From: Nocardioides seonyuensis
GTDB lineage: Bacteria > Actinomycetota > Actinomycetes > Propionibacteriales > Nocardioidaceae
Direction: 5' to 3'
Assembly (NCBI RefSeq): GCF_004683965.1
Contig: NZ_CP038436.1
Span: 682,001 to 746,000 of the forward strand
DNA: 64,000 bases
Both the position numbers and the translations under genes were made by a program. Under the pieces are notes generated by a model. The model had not been told where the DNA came from. It worked only from the letters and a program-made list of their open reading frames with translations, and did no database searches. Below, in pieces: positions 24,524 to 33,015 of the stretch (positions within the stretch are counted from its first letter, which is position 1; every line of letters starts with the position of its first letter).

Positions 24524-25275
24524 CGCGCGTCGCTGATGGCCGTTTCGGCAGTCGTGGACTGGTGCCGGGGGGGCAGGGACTCGTCAGACGCGTCGCCCGA
24601 GGCGGGGCGGTCCTCGCGCCTCGCGACCTGGCCTACCTTCCGGCGCTCGCGCCGACGGCGCGCCAGTCCGACCAGGTCGTCGAAGAAGACGGCGATCAAC
24701 AACGAGAGGGCGCCACCGAGCACCACGATGATGGCCATGTTGCGCAGCTTTCCGTCCGTGACGGCGGCCTCGATGTAGGGCGCCTGAAGGACCTGGATGC
24801 CGTACTGGGCGTTCTTCGGGACGTTGGCCGCGTCCTGCCTCGTCCTGAGCTCCGTCGCCGCCATCTCGAACACCGCGGCGCCAGTCCGGATGGCCACCTC
24901 CGGAGAGTCGGCGCGGACGCTGAACTGCATGATGGCACTACGGCTCCCGGGACTCACCTCGTACTCCTCGTCCAGTCCCATCGCCGCGATCTCACTGCGC
25001 GCGACCGGACCGTCCAGCACGATGCCGATGATCGTGTTGGCCTCGTCGAGGGAGCCGTAGGGATTGCGGATCTCCACGTCCTCCTCGGTCACCACGAGTC
25101 CGCTGCCAGGGGTGTAGACGGCGACGCCGACTGCCTCGTACTCCGGCTGCATGCCTCGTCCGACGGCAAGGGCTGCGAAAACCGTCAGCACCAGCAGCGG
25201 CAGCAAGACGTACCAGCGGCGCAGAGCCGCGACCGTGATTCCCCAGACGTCCAAGCTGCTCGTCTCCCTCACCAC
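24520..25275 (-). CDS. Wzz-like chain-length / polysaccharide co-polymerase protein
   Basis: This 251-residue protein has an N-terminal membrane segment (LPLLVLTVFAALAVG, about 25-40), an extracytoplasmic region (about 45-175) and a second membrane segment (MAIIVVLGGALSLLIAVFF, about 180-200), followed by a basic cytosolic tail. This is the Wzz layout. It sets polymer length together with the Wzy-like protein encoded by the next overlapping gene. There is no Walker kinase domain, as in actinobacterial split systems. The GTG start sits at the head of the operon. A -10-like TATGCT at 25359-25364 lies in the upstream gap. Confidence 0.8.
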   Translation of the reverse strand: MVRETSSLDVWGITVAALRRWYVLLPLLVLTVFAALAVGRGMQPEYEAVGVAVYTPGSGLVVTEEDVEIRNPYGSLDEANTIIGIVLDGPVARSEIAAMGLDEEYEVSPGSRSAIMQFSVRADSPEVAIRTGAAVFEMAATELRTRQDAANVPKNAQYGIQVLQAPYIEAAVTDGKLRNMAIIVVLGGALSLLIAVFFDDLVGLARRRRERRKVGQVARREDRPASGDASDESLPPRHQSTTAETAISDAR

Positions 25276-25420
25276 GTGACCCGCCCGTGCGGTCTCCGCG
25301 TCCGCGACCTCCAGTGTGCCGTGTCCGGCGCCGGCGAGGTCGGTCGATGGCCTCGTCCAGCATAATCGAGCGGCCGACCCGATCGCCCTCCAGCGAGGGA
25401 TCGGAGGTGACGGCCGAGGG

Positions 25421-26476
25421 TCATGCCTCTTCGCATTTCAGAGGCCCTCCCCACAGGGGCAGCGTCTGCGCGCTGTCGTAGAGGTGCCCGCACCAGGTGG
25501 CGGCCAGCTCCGACCTGCCCACCTTCCCGCTCGCGTAGGCATCAATGGTCCACAGGATCGATCGCACGCACTTCCACTGCATGCCGAGTGCGAGGGCAGA
25601 GCGCTCCACGGAGACCCCCGAAGCCTGCGCATAGGCACTCGAGAAGCGCTCCACCCTGGAGGGCTCGACACCGACGAGCACCACAGCGGCGGCGCCGACG
25701 TCGAGTGCGCGCGGCAGCACCGAGGCATTGTCGAAGTCGAGGACCGCCAGGACGTCGAGCGACGGGCTCAGGACCACGTTCTCCCAGTTGAGATCATTGT
25801 GTGCCACGACCACGTCACCGCCGTCGACCTGAGAGGCGACCTCCGGCGAGGCGAGGCGGTCGGCCCGTCGGAACAGGTCGGGAAGGACCTCGAGGATCCA
25901 CCTCTCGAACTCATTCCTCGGTCCGCGTAGACGCATCTTCAGTGTCTTGGACGTGCCGAGCGTGCCACCCCGGCGGACACGCGCCGCGATCTCGCTGGGG
26001 GCCGCGAGTCGTGCGAGGACGTCTGCCTGGCCGTTGCCACTGCCGTGGCCGAGTGAACCAGCTGCCTCGCGGTGGAGCTCGCCGAGGAGACCTCCCAGCT
26101 CCTCCACGAGGGCGGGCTTGTCGGACAGCGCCTGCTCGCGTTGGTCGATGGAGATCTGGCGCCCCTCCACCCACGCGTGCAGGGTGAAGACCCCCGTCGG
26201 TGTCTCGACGATCGTCCTTCCCGACTCAAGCCGCCTCAGGGGCGCCACCGGGAAGCCGGCCTGGCCCAGGGCGAGCTCCATCCGGTGGGAGGACGCGAGT
26301 CGCTCGGCGGCTCCGGCAGCCTGATGGCACTTGAGCACCCAGTCCTGCCCCGAGGCCCGCACCTTGTAGTTGAGGTTCTTGATGCCTCGAGGGAGCTGCT
26401 CGAGGCTGGCGGCCTCCGCACCGGTGAAGCCGAACTCCATGAGCGCACGGGCGGCATCCGCATCGACGCCTTTCAC
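25421..26476 (-). CDS. Phosphotransferase of the APH / homoserine-kinase-like fold
   Basis: This 351-residue protein-kinase-like enzyme has the catalytic loop VVAHNDLNWENVVL (about 220) with the usual Asp and Asn, and the DFG-like AVLDFDNASVL Asp. The N-lobe has the beta strands LNYKVRASGQDWVLKCHQ with the ATP-binding Lys. Members phosphorylate small molecules such as homoserine, choline, sugars or aminoglycosides; the substrate is unknown. The start overlaps the ABC exporter stop by 4 nt, so it belongs with that transporter. A role in decorating the polymer or in self-protection is possible. It is followed by a 145-bp gap before the Wzz-like gene. Confidence 0.8.
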   Translation of the reverse strand: MKGVDADAARALMEFGFTGAEAASLEQLPRGIKNLNYKVRASGQDWVLKCHQAAGAAERLASSHRMELALGQAGFPVAPLRRLESGRTIVETPTGVFTLHAWVEGRQISIDQREQALSDKPALVEELGGLLGELHREAAGSLGHGSGNGQADVLARLAAPSEIAARVRRGGTLGTSKTLKMRLRGPRNEFERWILEVLPDLFRRADRLASPEVASQVDGGDVVVAHNDLNWENVVLSPSLDVLAVLDFDNASVLPRALDVGAAAVVLVGVEPSRVERFSSAYAQASGVSVERSALALGMQWKCVRSILWTIDAYASGKVGRSELAATWCGHLYDSAQTLPLWGGPLKCEEA

Positions 26477-28284
26477 TGGGCGACCTGCCGGTGGGTGATC
26501 TCATTGACCTCACGGAAGAAGTCGTTCTTCTCGACCAGGTCGGCGTGCGAACCGACGGCTGACACGCGGCCGTCGACCATGACGACGATGCGGTCGCACA
26601 TGGAGAGCGTCGAGAGGCGGTGTGCGATGAGGACCAGGATCGTGTCCTCCTTGACCTCGTGGAGCGACTGGCGCACCGCCTCCTCGGAGCGGACGTCGAG
26701 TGCGCTGGTCGGCTCGTCGAGCACCATGACTTCTGGTTCGTCCGCCAGCGCACGGGCGAGACACACGCGCTGCCGCTGACCGCCTGAGATGGCCCGTTGG
26801 CCGATCATGGTGTCGTACCCCTCGGGCCACGACATGATCTCCTCGTGGATGTGCGCGCGCCGGGCTGCACGCTCGACCTGCTCGTCGTCGAGCCACTCAC
26901 GGTAGAAGCGGATGTTGTCCCGGACGGTGCCTCGGACCAGCTGTGAGCTCTGGGGCACGTAGGCAACCTTCTTGCGCCACGCGGAACGCTTGATCTCGCG
27001 CACGTCCTGGCCGTTGACGAGCACCCTCCCCGAGCTCGGCTCGCGCAGCCTCAGGATCAGCTGCACGACGGATGACTTGCCCGCACCCGACGGGCCCACG
27101 ATGCCGATCGCTTCTCCACGGGACACGCCGAAGCTCACGTCCTGAAGAACCTCGGTGTCGGCTCGGTAGCCGAAGGACACGTCCTCCACTGAGAGCGAGG
27201 CCACTGTGTCGAGATCCCGTGTGCCGTCCTGCTGAGGGTTGCGTCGGTAGCGATCAAGGGCATCGAGGATCTGGTGCATGAATGGCAACCGCTCGTCGAT
27301 GCTGGTGATCGCGGCCTGCATCTGCTGGGCGTAGGTGAGAGCGCGGACCAGCAGCAAGATCACCGCTGCCAGCCCGGCGAGGTTGCCGACTTCGGCGAGC
27401 GCAACCGCCGTCAGCGCCAGCACCAGCATCACGAGGGCGACGCTCTGATAGAGCGCCGGCATCGCGGCGGACAGGAAGCGCGTCCTCGCATACGGTCGTC
27501 GTACGGCGTCAACCTGGTCGTGGAACGCGGCGACGTAGGACTCCGTCGCACCGAAGACCTCCGTCTCCTCGGCCACGGCAATGATGTCCTGGACGCTTTC
27601 GGTGAAGCGCATCGCAGCTCTGCTCAGGCGCTTGGCGAACCGCCGAAGCAGCCGTGACAGCGGGCGGAGGGTGAAGAACAGCACGAACGCCCCGATCGCC
27701 ATCAGGCTCGCAGCCACGAAGCTCTGCGCCAGCGCGGCGGCGATCATGATCGTGAACATGATCGTGGCGGTGACGCCGTTCGCCAGGCTGATGACTGCCA
27801 GCGCCACGTACGTGACGTTCTGGGTCATGAGCGTCTGGAATGCTCCGCCACCCTCCTGGGCCTTGACGGACCAGGCGCTGTTGGTGAAGGCGGAGAACAG
27901 GTCCACACGCAAGTCGGCCATCACCTGGGAGCTCATGCGTCCAGGCAGGTAGGCAAGAGCGAGCTGCAGCGCAGCGCGCACCAGGGTGAGTCCGAACGCC
28001 ACCGCCAGGGCTCCGGACTGGGACAGATCGGCCGCGAGCGGGCCGACGTGGAGCGCAACCTCTCCGCCACCGGTCGAGAGCGCCACGGCGATGGTCGCGA
28101 CCAGCGCGAGGACGGATGCCTCGACCAAGCCAGCCGAGACCGCAAGCGCGACGAGCAGCATGATGTGCCGGCGGGAGCCGCGGAAGAAGGGCGAGAGTCG
28201 GCGCCACGCGACGCCTACGCTCCTCAGCGCGCGCAGGCCCTTGTTGTTTCCCCGTGCCGGGACAGCGAAGGCGCTGGTGCTCAC
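26473..28284 (-). CDS. ABC exporter, fused membrane and ATPase domains
   Basis: This 603-residue half-transporter has about six membrane segments (residues about 40-310). Its ATPase domain has Walker A GPSGAGKSS, a Q-loop in VPQSSQL, signature ISGGQRQR, Walker B VMVLDEPTSALD and the switch His in LIAHRLS. I chose the GTG at 28284, which has GCGAGG 7 nt upstream. An ATG at 28446 would add 54 residues with no SD and no family similarity. There is no peptidase domain. It could export the lasso peptide or flip lipid-linked sugars. The kinase-like gene overlaps its 3' end. Confidence 0.88.
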   Translation of the reverse strand: MSTSAFAVPARGNNKGLRALRSVGVAWRRLSPFFRGSRRHIMLLVALAVSAGLVEASVLALVATIAVALSTGGGEVALHVGPLAADLSQSGALAVAFGLTLVRAALQLALAYLPGRMSSQVMADLRVDLFSAFTNSAWSVKAQEGGGAFQTLMTQNVTYVALAVISLANGVTATIMFTIMIAAALAQSFVAASLMAIGAFVLFFTLRPLSRLLRRFAKRLSRAAMRFTESVQDIIAVAEETEVFGATESYVAAFHDQVDAVRRPYARTRFLSAAMPALYQSVALVMLVLALTAVALAEVGNLAGLAAVILLLVRALTYAQQMQAAITSIDERLPFMHQILDALDRYRRNPQQDGTRDLDTVASLSVEDVSFGYRADTEVLQDVSFGVSRGEAIGIVGPSGAGKSSVVQLILRLREPSSGRVLVNGQDVREIKRSAWRKKVAYVPQSSQLVRGTVRDNIRFYREWLDDEQVERAARRAHIHEEIMSWPEGYDTMIGQRAISGGQRQRVCLARALADEPEVMVLDEPTSALDVRSEEAVRQSLHEVKEDTILVLIAHRLSTLSMCDRIVVMVDGRVSAVGSHADLVEKNDFFREVNEITHRQVAQ

Positions 28285-28615
28285 TGGTTGCCTCGCAGTC
28301 GGGGGGGTCGTCTCTCCGGATCGGACGCGGCCGACCACCGTCGTGCCGGAGGGGCCATCGCGCCTCGCCTCGTCGCGCGGGAGTGTTGGAAGGATCCGCG
28401 ATCCGCCAGAGTCCAACCTGAAGCCCCCCTTGACACGCCGACTCATGTGCGAGCCACGACCGCGCATCAGTATGAGTCCCGCCCGGATGGCGTAGCCGCA
28501 GGGAGACCCGGCATGCTCAAAATGGGCTACAACGGCGTTCGGATGGTCTAGTCCACGACCTGCACGGACGCGGGCAAACATCGCCCACCACTGACGCGAG
28601 AGCCATAATCTCGAC
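28285..28615. promoter_or_regulatory. Divergent intergenic region between exporter and pyruvyl-transferase operons
   Basis: This 331-bp stretch holds the promoters of two opposite operons. A -10-like CATAAT (28604-28609) ends 6 nt before the pyruvyl transferase ATG, which has no ribosome site, so that message is probably leaderless. An open frame back to 28446 on the minus strand is not convincing as part of the exporter. Confidence 0.4.
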
Positions 28616-29899
28616 ATGGGGGAACTTCGGCTTGTCCTGGCGGGCGCCGCCGTGGGCAACGGAAACCGCGGCGTGGAGGCGCTCGGCCGTTCCGTCGCAG
28701 ACGCGGTCCAACGCGAGGCGAGAGGCGGCAGGTTGAGCATCCTCGACGACGGCTGGGGAGTGCGCCCGGACTCGAGCGAGCGATATCCCGGCGGCTCGGT
28801 GGAGTACGTCGGCGTACGCCAGTCCCGCCGTTGGCACCGCCCGGAGAGCTGGGCCCAGGTCAGGGCCGCCCAGTCGACCTTTCCGGCCGTCAATGCCGTC
28901 GCCCGTCGGTTCCGGGAAGCAGACGCGATCCTCGACCTCAGCGCCGGCGACAGCTTCACCGACCTGTACGGCCCCACGCGCCTGCGGACGGTGACCCTTC
29001 CGAAGGAGGCTGCACTGCGGGCGGGCCGCCCGCTGATCCTGCTGCCTCAGACCTACGGGCCCTTCACCACCCCCGAGGCGCGCGCGATCGCGAGACGTCT
29101 CGTCCGAGCCTCGGCGCTGGCCTACGCGCGCGATCCCTGGAGCTACGAGCAGCTGCTCGAGCTCGCCGGTGACGACGTCGACCCCTCTCGGCTGCGCGAC
29201 GGTGTGGACGTCGCCTTCGCTCTCGAGCCACGCAAGCCAGCAGCCGAGGTGGCCACGCAGGTGGAACAGCTCGCGGCGTCTCCGGTCGTGGGTGTCAACG
29301 TCAGCGGCCTGCTCCTGGACCGCGAGGCGCACGATCGCTTCGGACTGGCCGGCGACTACCTCGACACGATGACTGCGCTGGTCGCGTCCCTGGTCGACGC
29401 CGGCACCCACGTCCTCCTCGTGCCGCACGTGCACGTCCCCGGAGGCGGCGGTGAGAGCGACGTCAACGCCATCACGCGCCTGCGCGAGCGCCTCGGCACC
29501 GACCAGGTACGCCGGACCACGGTCCTCTCGCCGGAGCTGGACGCCGCAGAGGTCAAGTGGTGCATCTCGCAGCTCGACTGGTTCGCAGGGAGCCGGATGC
29601 ACTCGACCATCGCGGCTCTGTCGACCCTCACGCCCGTGGCTGCCTATGCCTACAGCGACAAGACCCGCGGCGTGTTCGAGACCTGCGGAGTGGAGGACCA
29701 GTGCGTCGACGCACGCGACGTGTCCGGCGCCGAGGCGGTCGAGCGGCTGCTGGCCGGCTATCACTCCCGTGCGCGCACGGCGACCTTGCTCTCCGAGCAC
29801 GCCACGTCCACGGTCGAACGCTCGCGCAGCCAGCTTCGTGAAGTCTTCGCATACGCGCGCCGTGACGATCCCGCTGACCGCAGGAGCCTGCGCCGATGA
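28616..29899 (+). CDS. Polysaccharide pyruvyl transferase family protein
   Basis: This 427-residue member of the WcaK/CsaB family has a GT-B-like fold. Its hallmarks are the Gly-rich N-terminus AGAAVGNGNRGVEALGRS, SAGDSFTDLYG, PLILLPQTYGPF and the C-terminal WFAGSRMHSTIAALS, in which Arg and His contact the phospho-donor. The enzymes transfer pyruvate from PEP to form a ketal on a sugar. The ATG at 28616 stands directly after a -10-like element. It overlaps the FrhB-type gene by 4 nt, a pairing that recurs in polysaccharide clusters. Which sugar is pyruvylated is unknown. Confidence 0.86.
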   Translation: MGELRLVLAGAAVGNGNRGVEALGRSVADAVQREARGGRLSILDDGWGVRPDSSERYPGGSVEYVGVRQSRRWHRPESWAQVRAAQSTFPAVNAVARRFREADAILDLSAGDSFTDLYGPTRLRTVTLPKEAALRAGRPLILLPQTYGPFTTPEARAIARRLVRASALAYARDPWSYEQLLELAGDDVDPSRLRDGVDVAFALEPRKPAAEVATQVEQLAASPVVGVNVSGLLLDREAHDRFGLAGDYLDTMTALVASLVDAGTHVLLVPHVHVPGGGGESDVNAITRLRERLGTDQVRRTTVLSPELDAAEVKWCISQLDWFAGSRMHSTIAALSTLTPVAAYAYSDKTRGVFETCGVEDQCVDARDVSGAEAVERLLAGYHSRARTATLLSEHATSTVERSRSQLREVFAYARRDDPADRRSLRR

Positions 29900-31158
29900 T
29901 GGGGCGCCTCCCCGACAGCATCGAGTCGATCACGCAGGCCCGGTTGTGCACGGGCTGCGGTGTCTGTGCACACCTGCACCCCGACAGGCTCCAGATGGCC
30001 GACGTCCCTGACGTGGGTCGTCGCCCTCTCCCGATCGTGGGCGTGACAGGTCCGACGACGGGAGCGGGGGTCGCGGCCTGCCCCGGACGCGAGCTGAGCC
30101 ATCCCGTCGGAAGCCTGGACGACGCCCCCTTCCACGGCGAGTGGGGCCCGGTCCTCGATCTGTACGAGTGCTGGGCGGCCGACCCGGTCCTGCGCCACCG
30201 TGGCTCCTCGGGCGGCGTGGTGAGCGCGCTCGCTGCCCACGCGATCGAGGCGGGCATCGCGGTCGGGGCCCTCCAGGTGAGGGCGTCACAGGAGGACCCG
30301 TTGCGCAACGAGACGGTCCTCAACCGTTCGCGCGAGGACATCGTCACCGCGACCGGTTCGCGTTACTCACCGGCCAGTCCCTGCGAGCGGCTCGATCTGG
30401 TGGAGGACGCCGAAGGTCCCTGCGTCGTAGTCGGGAAGCCCTGCGACATCGCTGGCACCCGGAAGGCTGCCGAGCAACGCGCGGCACTCGCCGACAAGGT
30501 GGCCGTGACGCTCGGCATCTTCTGCGCAGGGACCCCGTCGACAGAGGCGACCAGGAGCGTCGTGGCCGACCTCGGGATCGACCCCGACACGGTGAAGCGG
30601 CTGGACTACCGCGGCGAGGGCTGGCCAGGTGAGTTCCGTGTCGAGACCCACGACGGCCGACGCGCCTCGACGAGCTATGCCGACTCCTGGGGGAAGCTCA
30701 CCAAGCACCGGCAGTGGCGATGCCTCATCTGCCCCGACCACACCGGCGAGTTCGCTGACCTCTCGATCGGCGACCCCTGGTACCGGCCCGTCACCGACGA
30801 GGAGGGGGGCCGCTCACTCGTCGTGGTCCGGACCGAGCGGGGCCGTCGGCTGCTCGAGTCGGCGCTGGCCGGTGGCGCCCTGGAGGGAGCCCCGCTCTCG
30901 ATGGACAAGCTGCCGGCTTCCCAGCCCAACCTCGAGTCGACCCGAGGCGCCGTGTGGGGCCGCGTCCAGAGCATGCGGCTGCTCGGCATGCCCACGCCGC
31001 GGTTCCGGGGCATGCCGTCGTTCCGCCTGTGGTGGAAGCTGCCGCTACGCGCCAAGCTCACCTCCACGCTGGGCACCGCTCGACGCATCTTCGTCCGGGG
31101 CTTGAAGCGTCCTGAGTTCGAACCGAGGGAAGTGGGGTCCCGTGGGCGCACGCGCTGA
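29896..31158 (+). CDS. FrhB/FdhB-type Fe-S flavoprotein (F420 hydrogenase beta-subunit family)
   Basis: This 420-residue protein has an N-terminal cysteine motif C18-T-G-C21-G-V-C24. It then has the FrhB-type sequence HRGSSGGVVSALAAHAIEAG, GTRKAAEQRA, and a second cysteine motif CLICPDHTGEFADLSIGDPW. The family holds a flavin and an Fe-S cluster and moves electrons, originally in F420 hydrogenases. Polysaccharide clusters encode relatives next to pyruvyl transferases, where their substrate is not settled. Only one classical CxxCxxC cluster is visible at the N-terminus. The start overlaps the preceding stop by 4 nt and its end overlaps the next glycosyltransferase by 17 nt. Confidence 0.84.
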   Translation: MMGRLPDSIESITQARLCTGCGVCAHLHPDRLQMADVPDVGRRPLPIVGVTGPTTGAGVAACPGRELSHPVGSLDDAPFHGEWGPVLDLYECWAADPVLRHRGSSGGVVSALAAHAIEAGIAVGALQVRASQEDPLRNETVLNRSREDIVTATGSRYSPASPCERLDLVEDAEGPCVVVGKPCDIAGTRKAAEQRAALADKVAVTLGIFCAGTPSTEATRSVVADLGIDPDTVKRLDYRGEGWPGEFRVETHDGRRASTSYADSWGKLTKHRQWRCLICPDHTGEFADLSIGDPWYRPVTDEEGGRSLVVVRTERGRRLLESALAGGALEGAPLSMDKLPASQPNLESTRGAVWGRVQSMRLLGMPTPRFRGMPSFRLWWKLPLRAKLTSTLGTARRIFVRGLKRPEFEPREVGSRGRTR

Positions 31159-31987
31159 CATCGTCATGATCACCTACCGCAGTGCGGGATACGTGCACCT
31201 CTCGCTGCCGAGACTGCTCGAGACGCTGGGCCCGGACGACCGGGTGTGGTTGTGGCACAACGGCGACGACGAGGCGACGCTCGAGGCGATCCGCCCTTAT
31301 CGGCAGGACGCACGCGTCGCGCGCTTCCACCACAGTCGCGAGAACGTGCGCCTGCGTGAGCCGACGAACTGGCTGTGGTCGGGCTCGGACGCCCGGTTCG
31401 TGTCGAAGGTCGACGATGACTGCCTGGTGTCGCCCGGATGGCTGGACACGTTCGTCGCGGCCCACGACGCCAATCCGGAGTTCGGCGTGATCGGCAGCTG
31501 GCGGCACCCCGCAGAGGACTTCCGCCCCGAGCTGGCGCAGCGCAAGATCAAGGAGTACGCCGGCGGACACTCGCTGATGCGCAACCTGTGGGTCCAGGGC
31601 AGCGGTTACCTCATGCCGCGGGCGCTCACCGAGGCGCACGGCCCGCTGGGACCGGACGAGTCGTTCACCGGCTACTGCATCCGCGCGGCGCGGGCGGGCG
31701 CCGTCAACGGCTTCTACCACCCGTTCGTCCCCGAGGACCACATGGACGACCCCCGCTCCCCCCACACCCTGATCCACGACGACGAGGACCTGCTCGACCG
31801 CATGCCCCTGTCCGCCAAGGCCAACGGGGTCAGCACCGTCGAGCAGTGGACAGCGCAGCTCGTGCAGAGCGCCATCGTGCTCCAGACCGCGTCCCTCGAC
31901 CCTCGGTCCTACTCCGGGTGGCGCAAGAAGGCCAAGTCCCTCCGGCGCCGGGTCAGCATCGCCGCCGGGAGGCCGGCGAAGTGGTGA
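31142..31987 (+). CDS. Glycosyltransferase, GT-A type (family 2-like)
   Basis: This 281-residue protein has the N-terminal strand DIVMITYRSAGYVHLSLPRL and the metal-binding motif SKVDDDCLVSPGW (about 95). A conserved region around GSGYLMPRALTEAHGP and a late acidic part (PEDHMDD) match simple GT-A transferases. The start is a GTG 17 nt inside the upstream gene with GAGGGAAGTGGGG upstream. It ends GTGGTGA, where the GTG of the next glycosyltransferase overlaps. No membrane segment is present, so it should work on the cytosolic face. Confidence 0.82.
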   Translation: MGARADIVMITYRSAGYVHLSLPRLLETLGPDDRVWLWHNGDDEATLEAIRPYRQDARVARFHHSRENVRLREPTNWLWSGSDARFVSKVDDDCLVSPGWLDTFVAAHDANPEFGVIGSWRHPAEDFRPELAQRKIKEYAGGHSLMRNLWVQGSGYLMPRALTEAHGPLGPDESFTGYCIRAARAGAVNGFYHPFVPEDHMDDPRSPHTLIHDDEDLLDRMPLSAKANGVSTVEQWTAQLVQSAIVLQTASLDPRSYSGWRKKAKSLRRRVSIAAGRPAKW

Positions 31988-33015
31988 GCGGGCGCACGAT
32001 CCCGCAGCCGACGGGTCTTGCCGGGGCTGACGACCCCAGCGCCGAGGTGGTCGTTGCGTGCGTGACCTACAACAGCGCGTCGGTGATCGAGCCCTTCCTC
32101 GCCGCACTCCCTGCCGCACTCGTCGGTGTGCCCGGCTCGCGGGTGGTCGTGGTGGACAACGCCTCGAGCGACGACACCGTCGCCACCATCGAGGAGGTGG
32201 CGCCCTGGGTCACCGTGGTGCGCGCACCGGGCAACGTCGGCTACGCCGCCGGCATCAACCTGGCGCTGCGGCAGTGCACGGCGCGCCGTGGCGTCTACGT
32301 CCTCAACCCCGACGCCGTCCCTTCACCGGGAAGCGTGGCGCACCTCCTCGCCGTCGTCGAGGCCGACCCCGAAGTCGGCATCGCGGTCCCGACGGTGCTG
32401 TCGGAGGCGGGCGAGGTGAAGTTCTCGCTGCGACGCGAGCCCACCATCCTGCGTGCCGCCGGCGAGGCCGTCCTCGGCGGTCACCGCGCGGCACGCCATC
32501 CGTGGCTGGGTGACCAGGTCCGGGACTCCTCGAAGTACGTCGAGGGCGCGACCGCCGACTGGGCCACCGGCGCCGCACTGTTCCTCTCGAGAGCGGTCCT
32601 GGACGCCGTCGGCTCGTGGGACGAACGTTTCTTCCTCTACTCCGAGGAGACCGACTACGCCCTGCGCGCGCGTGACGAGGGTTTTCGCGTCCAGCTCACG
32701 ACAGCCGCAAGCGTCACCCATCCCGGCGGGGAGATGGAGTCCTCACCCGAGTTGTGGACCCTGGTCGCCGTCAACCGCCAGCGCCTCTACCGCAAGCGCC
32801 ACGCGCTCGTCCCGAGCGTCGTCTACTGGGCCGTCGTGCTGGCCAACGAGAGCGTGCGCGCCCTCCTGGGTCGCCCACGCAGCCGGCTGGCCACCCAAGT
32901 GCTACTCCGGCTCGGACCCGACCAGACGGGTGCGGACACCACGCCGGCCCTCATCGCACGGACGCCAGTGCCGTGGCACGTCGGTCGAACTCCTGGCTCC
33001 ACGCCTGCAACGTAG
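31984..33015 (+). CDS. Glycosyltransferase family 2 (rhamnosyl-type)
   Basis: This 343-residue enzyme has VVVACVTYNSASVIEPFLAAL at the domain start and VVVVDNASSDDTV. YVLNPDAVPSPGS stands at the DxD position, and ERFFLYSEETDYALRA is the motif typical of WbbL-like rhamnosyltransferases. The C-terminal helix carries RQRLYRKRHA. The GTG at 31984 overlaps the upstream stop as GTGA; the in-frame GTG at 31981 is an alternative. Its 3' end overlaps, by 65 nt, the convergent gene at 32951-34828, so both cannot be deeply transcribed at once without interference. Confidence 0.86.
   Translation: MSGRTIPQPTGLAGADDPSAEVVVACVTYNSASVIEPFLAALPAALVGVPGSRVVVVDNASSDDTVATIEEVAPWVTVVRAPGNVGYAAGINLALRQCTARRGVYVLNPDAVPSPGSVAHLLAVVEADPEVGIAVPTVLSEAGEVKFSLRREPTILRAAGEAVLGGHRAARHPWLGDQVRDSSKYVEGATADWATGAALFLSRAVLDAVGSWDERFFLYSEETDYALRARDEGFRVQLTTAASVTHPGGEMESSPELWTLVAVNRQRLYRKRHALVPSVVYWAVVLANESVRALLGRPRSRLATQVLLRLGPDQTGADTTPALIARTPVPWHVGRTPGSTPAT

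Noticed and set aside
24992..25363. 123-residue minus-strand frame overlapping the start of the Wzz-like gene
   Set aside because: It is out of frame with the Wzz-like protein and has a biased Arg/Gly composition. The gap is better read as a promoter.
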